A DNA stretch of 64,000 nucleotides from Terriglobus roseus DSM 18391. GTDB taxonomy: Bacteria > Acidobacteriota > Terriglobia > Terriglobales > Acidobacteriaceae. A program made the translations under genes and the position numbers. Of this stretch, positions 1 through 8,933 are shown in pieces. The notes beneath the pieces are model-generated. The model saw only the letters and a program-made list of their open reading frames with translations. It was not told the DNA's origin and made no database searches. Location of the stretch: positions 4,464,001 to 4,528,000 of the forward strand of contig NC_018014.1 in NCBI RefSeq assembly GCF_000265425.1, written 5' to 3'. Numbering within the stretch: the first letter of the stretch is position 1; each line of letters starts with the position of its first letter.

Positions 1-242
1 AGGGCCTGCAAAGCCTTCGCGAGCGGCACTCCCAGTGGCTCTGTGAGCAGCAGATGGACATGCTCAGGCATGACGACGTAAGACATTACAAAGAATCCAT
101 ACCGTGCACGCATGACTTCCAGAGACTGCACGAAGATATCGCGCGAGGCCGCCGCCCGAAGATAGGCCTTTCGTTCAAAGCAGGAGAAGGTGACAAAATG
201 CATGTCCCCTTCCTGCTGGTATCGAGCGAGACCCTTCGGCAT
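1..242 (-). CDS. REP-associated tyrosine transposase (RAYT), N-terminal part; runs off the window
   Basis: The minus-strand frame opens at ATG 242 and reads without a stop to base 1, giving about 80 residues. It starts MPKGLARYQQEGDMHFVTFS and contains VVMPEHVHLLL, where the His-x-His pair is the metal-binding HUH signature of Y1/IS200-like transposases. The overall pattern (short basic N-terminus, HFVTFSC, then MPEHVHLL) is typical of the RAYT branch, which are domesticated single-strand transposases that act on REP hairpins. The catalytic tyrosine would lie further downstream, outside the window. The gene reads away from the REP-like hairpins that start about 120 bases upstream of it, which fits the RAYT reading. 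Whether the gene is intact cannot be seen. The frame was read by hand from the reverse complement. Confidence 0.82.
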   Translation of the reverse strand, partial: MPKGLARYQQEGDMHFVTFSCFERKAYLRAAASRDIFVQSLEVMRARYGFFVMSYVVMPEHVHLLLTEPLGVPLAKALQA

Positions 243-360
243 GTCGGCATCGTACTGGGGTCGATCAGAAATGTGTCACGAGTAATTCAGGACTCGCTCG
301 CCTGCGTCCCGAATCCGAACCACCATCTCACTTCCGAGACGTCGCTTTGCAGGATGCAGA

Positions 361-1116
361 CCCATTCGCGCAAAGCGCGAACCAAAGGGAGCAGTGGCCT
401 TCAGGCCACTAGAATCTGGCCCTATCGCAAAGGGCTTTAGCCCTGGACCCGTCGCATAAAAATCAAGCAACGAGGCGCACTGAAGGTGCGCGACTTCCCA
501 GCCCAGGGCAAAGCCCTGGGTTTCCGTAGAAAGCGGCAGTGCGGGCTGTATAGGCCCGCGACAAGATCCCGCCATCCACACACCTGCTTCCCCGAAGCCG
601 AGATCGCAAACGCACCACCCGCCCCGAATCCATCTTCCCCCGCCTCAGGCAGTCGAAGAATGGATGGGATAGTGCGCAGCGGGCTGAAAGCCCGCGCTAT
701 CCTAGCCCAGGGCGAAGCCCTGGGTCAGCGTCCACCACAAAATTGCGGGCTGTAGGCCCGCGCTAAACCCAACCGCCACACCGCATCACAAGCAGGGTCA
801 CAAACACTCCAACCCATTCGCGCAAAGCGCGAACCGGAGCGAGCAGTGGCCTTCAGGCCACTGGATCCCGTCCCATCGCAACAGGGGCTTCAGCCCCGGA
901 CCCGTCGCATAAAAGTCAACCAACCAGGCGCACTGAAGGTGCGCGACTTCCCAGCCCAGGGCAAAGCCCTGGGTCAAATTCAGGAAGAGGAACTGCGGGC
1001 TGTAGGCCCGCGACAAAAACCCTCCGGCCACACCCGTGTTCCACAAACAGCCGAAGGTCTCGCGCAAAGGCCACTGCATCCCGCCCCATCGCAACAGGGG
1101 CTTCGCCCGCGAAAGC
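361..1116. repeat. REP-like palindrome field next to the RAYT, with two long diverged copies
   Basis: This non-coding stretch is packed with short hairpins. A block at 361-562 recurs at 813-1014 in the same hairpin order: an arm around TTCGCGC, AGTGGCCTTCAGGCCACT, a GGGCTTYAGCCC hairpin, GCGCACTGAAGGTGCGC, CCCAGGGCAAAGCCCTGGG and a GCGGGCTGTAGGCCCGC hairpin. Extra single hairpins lie at 679-695, 706-724 and 745-761. A degenerate third copy spans about 1054-1116. Open frames across this region follow the repeats in several frames and have no codon structure, so I call no gene between 243 and 1411. The arms differ, but most loops centre on TTCAG or its complement CTGAA. Confidence 0.85.
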
Positions 1117-1216
1117 CGCCTCCCATCAACGCCAATCGACCTGTCAAGCCCCCGCACGTCTCCGAATCGCCCTAACTCTCAGCAAGAAAGCCACTTACAA
1201 CCCAAACTTTGTTGGC

Positions 1217-1254
1217 GGTCTATTTCCACCAATTCCCTAAAATAGAAATAGACC
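1217..1254. repeat. 10-bp inverted repeat with an 18-bp spacer
   Basis: GGTCTATTTC at 1217-1226 is matched exactly by its complement GAAATAGACC at 1245-1254. The spacer is AT-rich compared with its surroundings. It lies between the REP field and the terminator of the S53 peptidase gene. Its function is unknown. Confidence 0.6.
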
Positions 1255-1260
1255 CAGAAA

Positions 1261-1295
1261 GAAACAAAAGCGCGCCGCAAACATCGCGGCGCGCT
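1261..1295 (-). terminator. Rho-independent terminator downstream of the S53 peptidase gene
   Basis: A perfect 10-bp stem (AGCGCGCCGC at 1269-1278 with its complement at 1286-1295) encloses a 7-nt loop. On the minus strand it is followed by TTTTGTTTC. It sits 117 bases past the stop of the minus-strand peptidase gene. Confidence 0.8.
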
Positions 1296-1298
1296 AAG

Positions 1299-1391
1299 TC
1301 GTTTGTTATCTAATTTTTACCCGTAACTCGTTTGGAATCTAATTTTTGCCGTTTCGGGAATCGTCAACTCCTTTGTTTTCTGATTTTTACG
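1299..1391. repeat. Three imperfect direct repeats of a 24-nt AT-rich motif
   Basis: Copies at 1299-1322, 1327-1350 and 1368-1391 share the pattern TCGTTTGnnnTCTAATTTTT followed by a purine and C; the third is the most diverged. The motif is far richer in T than the rest of the window. It lies between the peptidase stop and its terminator, so it would be part of the 3' UTR on the minus strand. No known family is recognised. Confidence 0.6.
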
Positions 1392-1411
1392 AAAACTAGG
1401 GGGAGGGGGGT

Positions 1412-3205
1412 CTACGGATTGCTCGGCGTCTGCGGCTTGCCGGCCGCCGGCACAAACGGAGCCAGCAGGAAGTCCCGCGCCGACACCGTGCCGTTGCCAA
1501 GCACGCGGTTATAACCCTTCGGCGTCGTGTAGTACAGACCGTTGAAGCCCGGAATGCCCTGGTGGAAGACGTTCCGTGTCAGCCCAATCTGGTGCGACAG
1601 AGCCAGCGCATAGATGTAGTAGTTCTCATTGCCCATGCGAGTACCAAAGCGCTGCACCGCCAGTGCCGTAAGACCCGCAAAGTCCGGCGCCGAAGCACTC
1701 GTGCCGATCACGCCCACCGCCTGGCCGCCGATCACCGCAACGTCCGCGCTGTCATCCGCACCGCAGGAGATCGCACCGCCCGGGCAGCCGCCCATGTGTA
1801 ACGACACGTCCGGCACCGTACGGAACCGAGCATTGCCCGTGTTCGTCAGCGCCTGGAACAGCGGCTTCTTGAACAGGACACTGTCGCCGCCGCCCGATCC
1901 CCAGTACTGGCCCGTCGATGACGTGCCATAGAAGATGTCGCCCACCAACGGGTCCGCAAAAGCCGACTCACGCACATACGCCGAGTTCAGGTCCGTGCTC
2001 GACGTATACGTCGTCACCAGGTTGGTGCCACCCACGCCCACCACGTTCGGGCTCGACGCCGGGAACATCGCAGAAGGCAGCGCCGCACCGCAGTCCGGAA
2101 TGCCATCGAAGCACGCCACCGGGAACGAAGTCAGCGCGCCCGCATCACCGGAGCTCGCGACAAACGTGATGCCCTGCGCAACGCCCTGCGCCATCAGGTC
2201 GTTCTCTTCCTGCAGCAGGTACGTGTAGTCGGTGCCGCCGTTGTAAGCCGCCGTGTAGAACGCCTCGGGCCCGCCGAAGGACATGCTGACCACGTCCGCC
2301 TGGTTGTCGTTCACAATCTTCGCCAGGCCAGCCAGGATGTTGTCATCCGCAAGATCCGGCACGTTGTACAAGATGACATTGGCGTTCGGTGCCATGCCAC
2401 CGCTCTGCTGCAGATCCAGGTGTGTCTCGAACGATCCATCCGGATCGTACGGCGCTCCACCGTTGATCTGTACCGTCGAGAACTTCGGCGTCGCCAGCTT
2501 CTCATGGCTGAAGTACTGCGTCATATCCGCCGGGTTAAAGTCGCCCGCCATCAGAATGCCGATCGTCGTTCCCTTGCCCGTGTACGTCTTGTACGAAGGC
2601 CAGTTATAAGCCTGCTTCAGATCGGTAAACCAATACGCGCCCGTCGGACTGTACCGATTGCTCGGGATCACAGAAGCCGCTTTGTGCGCGAACGCACGCA
2701 TCCGCACAAAGCCGGACAGTCCGCTGATCACCGCACCCTGCTGGGCAAGCGCACCGCTCACCACCGGCTGGGAAGCAGCCATCACCGTCTTCCTGCCGTT
2801 AGCGAAGGAACCAGCATGCAACTGCGTCTGCAACGCCGACTCCACAGCGCTCGCCGGCCCACTCACCTGCAGTCGCTGCGGTCCCACCGCGGTCGCGGTC
2901 AGTCCCTGCGCAGCAAGCTGCTTCTGCACCGCAGCCACCTGCGCAGCCGTCGGTGCAAACTTCGCCGTGAACTCCGCCGGCGTCATCCAGTGGTGGTACT
3001 GCGGAGACGAAGAATCATGAATCTTCGCAATCTGCGACTCAAGCGCAGCGCGGTTCTGCAACGGCAGATACACATTAAACGAGACAGACTGGCCTGCCGC
3101 AGCGCGGCCCTTGTCCATCGCCTTTTCGGCGGCGTGCAGGGCTCCTGTGGAAACGGCAACAAGGCAGAGAGCGACAACTGACCTGGGAAGAATCGTACGG
3201 ATCAT
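1412..3205 (-). CDS. Secreted S53 family (sedolisin / kumamolisin-like) serine-carboxyl peptidase
   Basis: The 597-residue protein begins with a signal peptide (MIRTILPRSVVALCLVAVST, then GALHAAE). A pro-kumamolisin activation domain follows at about residues 30-170, and includes the family pattern SSPQYHHWMTPAEF. The catalytic domain fills the rest. The S53 triad is visible: Glu260 and Asp264 in ETHLD, and Ser503 in GTSASAP. Asp354 in SSGDAG is the oxyanion aspartate. These acid-active endopeptidases mature by removing the propeptide, and are abundant in soil acidobacteria. The gene is monocistronic, with its own terminator near 1261-1295 and a 392-base intergenic region upstream. The ATG at 3205 is supported by the signal peptide right after it. 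Confidence 0.93.
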   Translation of the reverse strand: MIRTILPRSVVALCLVAVSTGALHAAEKAMDKGRAAAGQSVSFNVYLPLQNRAALESQIAKIHDSSSPQYHHWMTPAEFTAKFAPTAAQVAAVQKQLAAQGLTATAVGPQRLQVSGPASAVESALQTQLHAGSFANGRKTVMAASQPVVSGALAQQGAVISGLSGFVRMRAFAHKAASVIPSNRYSPTGAYWFTDLKQAYNWPSYKTYTGKGTTIGILMAGDFNPADMTQYFSHEKLATPKFSTVQINGGAPYDPDGSFETHLDLQQSGGMAPNANVILYNVPDLADDNILAGLAKIVNDNQADVVSMSFGGPEAFYTAAYNGGTDYTYLLQEENDLMAQGVAQGITFVASSGDAGALTSFPVACFDGIPDCGAALPSAMFPASSPNVVGVGGTNLVTTYTSSTDLNSAYVRESAFADPLVGDIFYGTSSTGQYWGSGGGDSVLFKKPLFQALTNTGNARFRTVPDVSLHMGGCPGGAISCGADDSADVAVIGGQAVGVIGTSASAPDFAGLTALAVQRFGTRMGNENYYIYALALSHQIGLTRNVFHQGIPGFNGLYYTTPKGYNRVLGNGTVSARDFLLAPFVPAAGKPQTPSNP

Positions 3206-3597
3206 AGAACCTCAAAAGGCGGTACGCGAGAGCCTTAGCTGGCTCCGGGCAGTGATGCATGGGGGAGGGTGAGAAGGACTATCTCACCACGTCTCACAAC
3301 ACACAACGCCCATTGGTCCCGGGCCTAATGGGTGTAACTGGCAGTCTGAACACCACCCCTAGGGAGGCCACTGAGTGCACAAAACCTGCAGCAGACGCGG
3401 CTTTCCGCGCAATTTCATTCAGCCTCGCAGACACTCAACGGAGGGCAGTGCAAGTCGAGCGCTATGCAGCGATCCACCATCCCGACGCAATGGCGGAGGA
3501 TGACGCGGGAAGAATTCATCCGACAGAAATGAGAAAGGACGCAACAGGAACCCGATCGGTTCCTGCTGCGTCCTGTCCGTGCAGACTGCTGCTGAGG
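3206..3597. other. Intergenic region upstream of the S53 peptidase gene
   Basis: I see no convincing gene in these 392 bases. The right-hand end carries the terminator of the oxidoreductase gene (3525-3573). The rest should hold the peptidase promoter, but no clear -35/-10 pair was found. Short frames here lack codon bias and recognisable motifs. Confidence 0.5.
3525..3573 (-). terminator. Terminator of the Gfo/Idh/MocA oxidoreductase gene
   Basis: A 16-bp stem with one mismatch (left arm 3537-3552, right arm 3558-3573) encloses the loop CGATC. On the minus strand the stem runs into TTTCTCATTTC. It begins 25 bases after the stop codon of the gene that ends at 3598. Confidence 0.75.
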
Positions 3598-4941
3598 TTA
3601 CGACTTCATCTTCATCGCTTCCGGATCCCAGCGAACCGCCGTTCCCTTTTCCAGGCTCGCCAGGCAAAGCAATGCAGCCCCGGCCGCACGATAGCCAAAC
3701 GTGGCATCCTCAACTGGTTCCTGCCGCGTCCGCATGCTTGAGAAGAAGTTGCGGAAGTGATCCACCGTGTCGTTGTAGCCATTCGGCAACAGGTACGTCT
3801 CTGTCGTGTTGTCCGTAATGGTGTTCCGCGGATCTTCCGGATGCTTCTTCAAGTAGTCGTCACGAAGCTGCTTCTGCATGCCCAGCGTAAAGCTGTCGAT
3901 CGACATGCCCGGTCCCTTCTCACGCGGCACACGGTTCAGGATCAGGCCCTTGCCGTTGATCTCCAGCGTGCCTTCCGATCCCGTAAACGTGAAGCCCTCA
4001 CCCTCGGCACCGCCGTCCACAAAGTTGACACGCAGCTCCAGGTTCCAGTCGCCCCCCGGACCCGAATAGTCGAACAGTCCCAGCAGCACATCCGGCACAT
4101 CGCGGCCATCCTTCCAGAAGCGCAGACCACCCGTCGCGTATGCCTTCGTCGGTCCATGCGATCCCGTGATGAAGTGCGTTCCGCTGAACAGGTGAACGAA
4201 CAGATCGCCCGCAACACCCGTGCCGTAATCCTTGTACTTACGCCACTGGAAGAAGCGTTCCGCATCCCACGCATGCTTCGGCGCCGAACCCTGGAAGCGC
4301 GGCCAGTCGCAGGTCTGCGTACTCGCATCCAGCGGCACCGTGTACTCCCACGCACCCTGCGCGCTGTTGCGATCCCAGTGCGCCTGCACCATGTTCAGCT
4401 TGCCGATCGCGCCGGAAGCCAGCAGCTCCTTCGCCTTGGTATAAGCGATGTTCGACACACGCTGCGATCCCACCTGCAAAATGCGGCTGTGCTTCTTCGC
4501 ACTCTCAATCATCAGTGGGCCGTCAGCATACTCGTGGATCATCGGCTTCTCGCAGTAAACGTCCTTGCCTGCTGCCATCGCGTCCAGCGACGCCTGACGA
4601 TGCCAGTGATCTGGAGTCGCGATAATGACGGCATCGATATCCTTGCGCGCCAGGATCTCCTTGTAGTCGCGCGTCGTCATCACATCCGCGCCAAAGACCT
4701 CCTTCGAGTGCGCCAGGCGACCGTCATAACAATCGGCCACCGCCAGCAGCTTCACACCGGGTACGGACAGCGCGTTGCGCGTAATCGACTGGCCACGCCC
4801 GCCGGCGCCAATCAGTGCAACCTGGATAGTGTCATTCGGCCCAATGCGGCGCTGCTCCTGCGCAAACGTCAGCAGGGGGAACTGGGTTGCAGCTGCGGCA
4901 AGACCCGCGTGCTTCAGAAAAGATCGACGATCTAACGGCAT
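3598..4941 (-). CDS. Tat-exported Gfo/Idh/MocA family oxidoreductase
   Basis: The 447-residue protein opens with a twin-arginine signal (RRSFLK at residues 5-10, then an Ala-rich stretch), so a folded, cofactor-loaded enzyme is probably exported. The NAD(P)-binding Rossmann motif GAGGRG is at residues 45-50. The family catalytic segment EKP is at 131-133, after DHWH. The C-terminal half is the usual GFO_IDH_MocA substrate domain. Members oxidise or reduce sugars, inositols or related polyols; the substrate cannot be read from sequence. Many Terriglobia carry numerous paralogues of this Tat-dependent type. It is divergent from the M13 peptidase gene, with a 320-base shared upstream region, and has its own terminator. 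Confidence 0.88.
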   Translation of the reverse strand: MPLDRRSFLKHAGLAAAATQFPLLTFAQEQRRIGPNDTIQVALIGAGGRGQSITRNALSVPGVKLLAVADCYDGRLAHSKEVFGADVMTTRDYKEILARKDIDAVIIATPDHWHRQASLDAMAAGKDVYCEKPMIHEYADGPLMIESAKKHSRILQVGSQRVSNIAYTKAKELLASGAIGKLNMVQAHWDRNSAQGAWEYTVPLDASTQTCDWPRFQGSAPKHAWDAERFFQWRKYKDYGTGVAGDLFVHLFSGTHFITGSHGPTKAYATGGLRFWKDGRDVPDVLLGLFDYSGPGGDWNLELRVNFVDGGAEGEGFTFTGSEGTLEINGKGLILNRVPREKGPGMSIDSFTLGMQKQLRDDYLKKHPEDPRNTITDNTTETYLLPNGYNDTVDHFRNFFSSMRTRQEPVEDATFGYRAAGAALLCLASLEKGTAVRWDPEAMKMKS

Positions 4942-5261
4942 ACAAGAACCCTCAAAGGAACACCGTCATCCTAAGCGATCTTGTACTCCACTTGCGAGCG
5001 CGACAATGCTTTCGCTTGTGCAGCCTGCGATCGTCCAGACCGCCCCGGTCCGAGGACGCGACCGCCATGCCAGCGCATGGAAACCCTCTCCGTTCTGCGC
5101 TACGCGATCAACAACCCGATCAAGCGGGCAAATTAAGGCCCCACACTTCACGCCATCACCTGACGCCCCAAGAATCCCCGCAACGTTTCTGTAAATTTCT
5201 TCTACATTGTTTGCAGACCGTGGCCGCATGCGACCAGGGAACACCAAGGGAAGCCTCACCT
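4942..5261. other. Divergent promoter region between the oxidoreductase and M13 peptidase genes
   Basis: The 320 bases separate two divergent start codons. The peptidase frame stays open through much of this stretch, but the translation upstream of 5262 is low-complexity and lacks any domain. I therefore treat it as non-coding. A T-rich patch near 5186-5212 could hold a promoter for the peptidase; no good -35 box is visible. Confidence 0.5.
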
Positions 5262-7343
5262 ATGAATTTCATTCTTCGCTCCGCTCTTGCGGCAGCAGCA
5301 GTACTCGCACTCACCGCGCCCATGGCGACGCCGGCTCAACAGATGACCCTCGCAATGGACGGACAGAGCCCCTCCATCACGGTCCCCAAGGGCGGCATCT
5401 CCATGGACGTGAACGCCATCGACAAGTCCGTCGATCCCTGCACGGACTTCTACGAGTACGCATGCGGCAACTGGCGCAAGAACAATCCCATTCCCGCGGA
5501 CAAGGTGCGCTGGGGCCGCTTCGACGAACTTGGCGAGCACAACCTCTACAGCGTCTATGCGCTGCTGCAGCAGGCCGCCGACAAGCCGGCAACGCCGCTC
5601 CAGGCAAAGTACGGCAACTACTTCGCTGCCTGCATGAACGACGATCTGGCCAACACCCTCGGAACCAAGCCCATTCAGCCCGTCCTCGACAAGATCGGCG
5701 CCTGGAAGGACAAGACCGCCCTGGCCAAGTTGCTTGGCACGCTCGAAGATCAGCACGGCATTGGGATGTTCTACAACTTCGGATCCGAGCAGGACCAGAA
5801 GGACAGCCAGAAGCAGATCCCCGCACTCATGCAGGGCGGCCTCTCGCTGCCCGACCGCGACTACTACCTGCAGGATGATGACCGCATGAAAGGCATCCGC
5901 GAAAAGTACGTCGCACACGTCACCAGGATGTTCACGTTGCTCGGCGACACGCCGGAACAGGCCGCTACGGAAGCGCAGGCCGTAATGCGCATGGAAACTG
6001 CGCTCGCCAAAGGATCCCTGCCACGCGTGGAGATGCGCGATCCCAACAACATCTACCACGTAAAAACCCTGGCCGACCTGCAGGCGACCACGCCCACCTT
6101 CCGCTGGTCCGACTACTTCGGCTCCATCCGCGTCCCGGTACAAACGCTCAACGTGGCCACGCCCAACTACTTCACCACGCTGAACTCAGAGCTGCAGAAC
6201 GCATCCATCGCCGACCTCAAGAGCTACATGCGCTGGCACGTAGTCCACGGCGCCGCCGGCAACCTCTCCAAGCCCTTCGACCAGGAGAACTTCGCCTTCT
6301 TCAACCAGACACTCTCCGGCCAGAAGGAGCAGGCACCCCGCTGGAAGCGCTGCACACAGGCCACCGACCGCGCATTAGGCGAGGCCGTAGGGCAGGACTG
6401 GGTCGCCAAGAACTTCACACCCGCTGCCAAGGCCAACATGCAGGAACTCGTGCATGAACTCGAAGCCGCCCTCGGCGAAGACATCCAGGGCCTCGACTGG
6501 ATGAGCCCCACAACCAAGGTCGAAGCGCACAAGAAGCTCGTCGCCTTCCGTGACAAGATCGGCTACCCCGAGGTCTGGCGCGACTACAGCACCGTCACCG
6601 TAAAGCGCGATGACCGCGTCGGCAACGCCTCACGCGTCGCCATCTTCGACGACCGCCGCGACCTCGCCAAGATCGGCAAGCCCGTCAACGAAAAGGAGTG
6701 GGGCATGACCCCGCCCACCGTCAACGCCTACTACGACCCGTCCAACAACGACATCAACTTCCCAGCCGGCATCCTCCAGCCGCCGTTCTATGACTTCAAG
6801 ATCGACCCCGCCGTCAACTTCGGCGCCATCGGCGTCGTCATCGGCCACGAGATGACCCACGGCTTCGACGACCAGGGCAGCCAGTTCGATCCCCAGGGCA
6901 ACGTCCGCATGTGGTGGACACCGGCCGACAAGGCCGAGTTCGACAAGCGCACCGCCTGCGAGGTCAAGGAGTACGGCGACTTCGAACCCGTCCCCGGCCA
7001 GAAGCTCAACGGTCAGCTCACCCTCGGCGAAAACACAGCCGACAACGGTGGCCTCCAGGTTGCTTACGTCGCCCTGCACAAGGAACTCGCCAAGCTTGGA
7101 CCCGACGCCTCGAAGCCCATCGACGGCTACACCCCCGACCAGCGCTACTTCCTCGGCTTCGCTCAGGTGTGGTGTGAAAACACCCGCGACGAAACCGCTC
7201 GCATGCGCGTCAAGACCGATCCGCACTCCCCCGGTCGCTTCCGGACCAACGGTGCTGTGCAGAATTCCGCGAAGTTTGCGGAGGCCTTTTCCTGCAAGCA
7301 GGGTCAGCCCATGGCACCGGTCAACGCCTGCCGCGTCTGGTAA
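5262..7343 (+). CDS. M13 family (neprilysin-like) zinc metallopeptidase
   Basis: From ATG 5262 the protein has 693 residues, the usual size for bacterial M13 enzymes. It starts with a signal peptide (MNFILRSALAAAAVLALTAP). The zinc site is complete: HEMTH with His529, Glu530 and His533, and the third ligand Glu590 in ENTADNGG, with Asp594. The substrate-binding motif NAYYDP and the C-terminal CRVW are also canonical. These periplasmic or secreted oligopeptidases cut on the N-terminal side of hydrophobic residues. The open frame extends upstream to 4887, but only the 5262 start yields a signal sequence. A terminator with a UUCG loop follows 20 bases after the stop. Confidence 0.94.
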   Translation: MNFILRSALAAAAVLALTAPMATPAQQMTLAMDGQSPSITVPKGGISMDVNAIDKSVDPCTDFYEYACGNWRKNNPIPADKVRWGRFDELGEHNLYSVYALLQQAADKPATPLQAKYGNYFAACMNDDLANTLGTKPIQPVLDKIGAWKDKTALAKLLGTLEDQHGIGMFYNFGSEQDQKDSQKQIPALMQGGLSLPDRDYYLQDDDRMKGIREKYVAHVTRMFTLLGDTPEQAATEAQAVMRMETALAKGSLPRVEMRDPNNIYHVKTLADLQATTPTFRWSDYFGSIRVPVQTLNVATPNYFTTLNSELQNASIADLKSYMRWHVVHGAAGNLSKPFDQENFAFFNQTLSGQKEQAPRWKRCTQATDRALGEAVGQDWVAKNFTPAAKANMQELVHELEAALGEDIQGLDWMSPTTKVEAHKKLVAFRDKIGYPEVWRDYSTVTVKRDDRVGNASRVAIFDDRRDLAKIGKPVNEKEWGMTPPTVNAYYDPSNNDINFPAGILQPPFYDFKIDPAVNFGAIGVVIGHEMTHGFDDQGSQFDPQGNVRMWWTPADKAEFDKRTACEVKEYGDFEPVPGQKLNGQLTLGENTADNGGLQVAYVALHKELAKLGPDASKPIDGYTPDQRYFLGFAQVWCENTRDETARMRVKTDPHSPGRFRTNGAVQNSAKFAEAFSCKQGQPMAPVNACRVW

Positions 7344-7362
7344 AACTCCTTACAATCCAGCA

Positions 7363-7395
7363 AAAGCAGGAGCCTTCGGGCTCCTGCTTTCATTT
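7363..7395 (+). terminator. Terminator of the M13 peptidase gene (UUCG loop)
   Basis: AAAGCAGGAGCC and its exact complement enclose the tetraloop TTCG, and T-rich sequence follows. The UUCG loop makes this an especially stable hairpin. Confidence 0.88.
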
Positions 7396-7583
7396 CGCAG
7401 CATCGTCCGTCTACACCCTACGGAACCACACCAGGAACTAAGCCATGTCCTTGCCCAACGGGCGCCGGTAGCGGAATCTCGCCTCGGCGCATACAATCTT
7501 AGGAGCATTTCACTTCCCGGAAACAGCGAGCCTGCATGGCGTCTTTCGATGCGCCGCGGCCGAGTGGGAATCGAAGGAAACAC

Positions 7584-8861
7584 ATGAAGTTGAGCGGAAA
7601 CGGCCGGTTTGTTCTGGCCTGTGTGGTATCGGGTGCCCTGGCCCTGGGTATGACCTCATGCGGCGGCGGCACCATCGGCTATCTATGGGTGATGGAAGCC
7701 AAAGCCACAACCAACGGCGCTGGAAACACCATCACCGGTTACAAGGTCGACAACTACTCCGGCAACCTGACCGAGATGGTGCACTCGCCATTCTCCTCAG
7801 GCGGCAACAGCCCGGTGATGGCTGTCGTCAAGCCCGGCGGTCGTTACCTTTACGTCCTGAATCAGAATGACGGCGTAAGCTCCGTCGTCCAGTTCAGCGT
7901 TGGCGGCGACGGTGTGTTGACCTCGCAGCAGGCCTTTGCCTCTCAGGGCGGCACGCCGCAATGGATGGACATCGACGCCTCCGGTAGCTACCTCTACGTC
8001 CTGGATAGTGTCTCGCCGGCACGCGTCACCACCGGCACCACTACCACGGCGCCGAACTGCACGTCCGCCACCGGCCTGCTCGCAGCTCCCTGCGGCGCCG
8101 TCACCGTCTTCTCCATCGATCCGGACACCGGTCGCCTCACGCTCGTGCAGAACCAGTCGGTACGTGTCAACGGTACCTACCTGACCTACACCTCCACCGG
8201 CCCCAATCCGAGCCGTATCAAGGTCACCTCGGCCGGTTCGGTCCTCGTGGTCAACGGCGATCAGACGATCACCTCGCTCGCAGTCGGTACCGGCGGTCAG
8301 TTGACCGTGGGTGCAAACTCCACGCAGGTCATCGACACGCCTGTCGCAGGTCAGACCGTTCCGTACAACTACACCTCCATCACCAGTGGCGGCACCTACA
8401 TCTACCTGACGGATGGCACCAACAACCGCATCCTGCAGTACACCGTCAGCACCTCGGGCGTTCTGCAGCCGGTCACCGGCGGCATCGTCAACAACTTTGT
8501 GGCAGGCGTCACACCGGTGTGGACGTACACCGATTCGTCGAACAAGTTCTTGTACGTGCTCAATCAGAACAATTCGGTGACCACGTCGCCCAAGAGCAGC
8601 ATTGCGGCGTACACCATTCAGAGCAACGGCGTCCTGGCGCAGCAGTCCAACAACCTGAACCCCTACGCTGTTGGATCAGGTCCCGTCTGCATGGTGGAAG
8701 ATCCCACCAAGCAGTGGGTCTACACCTCCAATCAGGACGGCACGGTGACCGGCTACCATATCGATCACGACCGCGGCACGCTGAATGTACTGATCCACGG
8801 TTCCACCTTCCAGGCACAGGGCAAACCCTCCTGCCTGGTCATCAGTGGCATCACCAGCTAA
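7584..8861 (+). CDS. Beta-propeller (lactonase-type) lipoprotein
   Basis: The 425-residue protein has a lipoprotein signal ending in GMTSC (Cys26), so it should be lipid-anchored in the envelope. The mature part shows repeated blades of the LYVLNQND / YVLDS / YLTDGTNN type, matching the seven-bladed Lactonase fold (6-phosphogluconolactonase-like, PF10282). Enzymatic activity is not implied; many acidobacterial members are exported paralogues of unknown role. ATG 7584 is chosen because AAGGAAA precedes it and the lipobox follows; the frame is open 48 bases further upstream. It is paired with a paralogue starting at 8934. Confidence 0.85.
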   Translation: MKLSGNGRFVLACVVSGALALGMTSCGGGTIGYLWVMEAKATTNGAGNTITGYKVDNYSGNLTEMVHSPFSSGGNSPVMAVVKPGGRYLYVLNQNDGVSSVVQFSVGGDGVLTSQQAFASQGGTPQWMDIDASGSYLYVLDSVSPARVTTGTTTTAPNCTSATGLLAAPCGAVTVFSIDPDTGRLTLVQNQSVRVNGTYLTYTSTGPNPSRIKVTSAGSVLVVNGDQTITSLAVGTGGQLTVGANSTQVIDTPVAGQTVPYNYTSITSGGTYIYLTDGTNNRILQYTVSTSGVLQPVTGGIVNNFVAGVTPVWTYTDSSNKFLYVLNQNNSVTTSPKSSIAAYTIQSNGVLAQQSNNLNPYAVGSGPVCMVEDPTKQWVYTSNQDGTVTGYHIDHDRGTLNVLIHGSTFQAQGKPSCLVISGITS

Positions 8862-8873
8862 GTCGGTATCACG

Positions 8874-8902
8874 CGGCTGCCCGGCTAAACGCCCGGCAGC
8901 CG
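8874..8902. other. GC-rich hairpin between the two propeller genes
   Basis: CGGCTGCCCGGC pairs almost perfectly with GCCCGGCAGCCG around the loop TAAAC. No T-run follows, so it is more likely an attenuating or mRNA-stabilising hairpin than a full terminator. Confidence 0.55.
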
Positions 8903-8933
8903 CACATGCATCAAGTTTGAGGAAACGCATCGC

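Noticed and set aside
276..1175. Several open frames of 80-120 codons on both strands upstream of the S53 gene
   Set aside because: They run through REP hairpins, repeat the same peptides in different frames and have no ribosome-binding sites or domains.
3757..4935. 392-codon plus-strand frame
   Set aside because: It lies entirely antisense to the Gfo/Idh/MocA gene and its translation is Arg/His/Leu-rich, a typical shadow in GC-rich DNA.
4887..5261. Upstream extension of the M13 peptidase frame
   Set aside because: The extra 125 codons carry no domain and would bury the clear signal peptide that begins at 5262.
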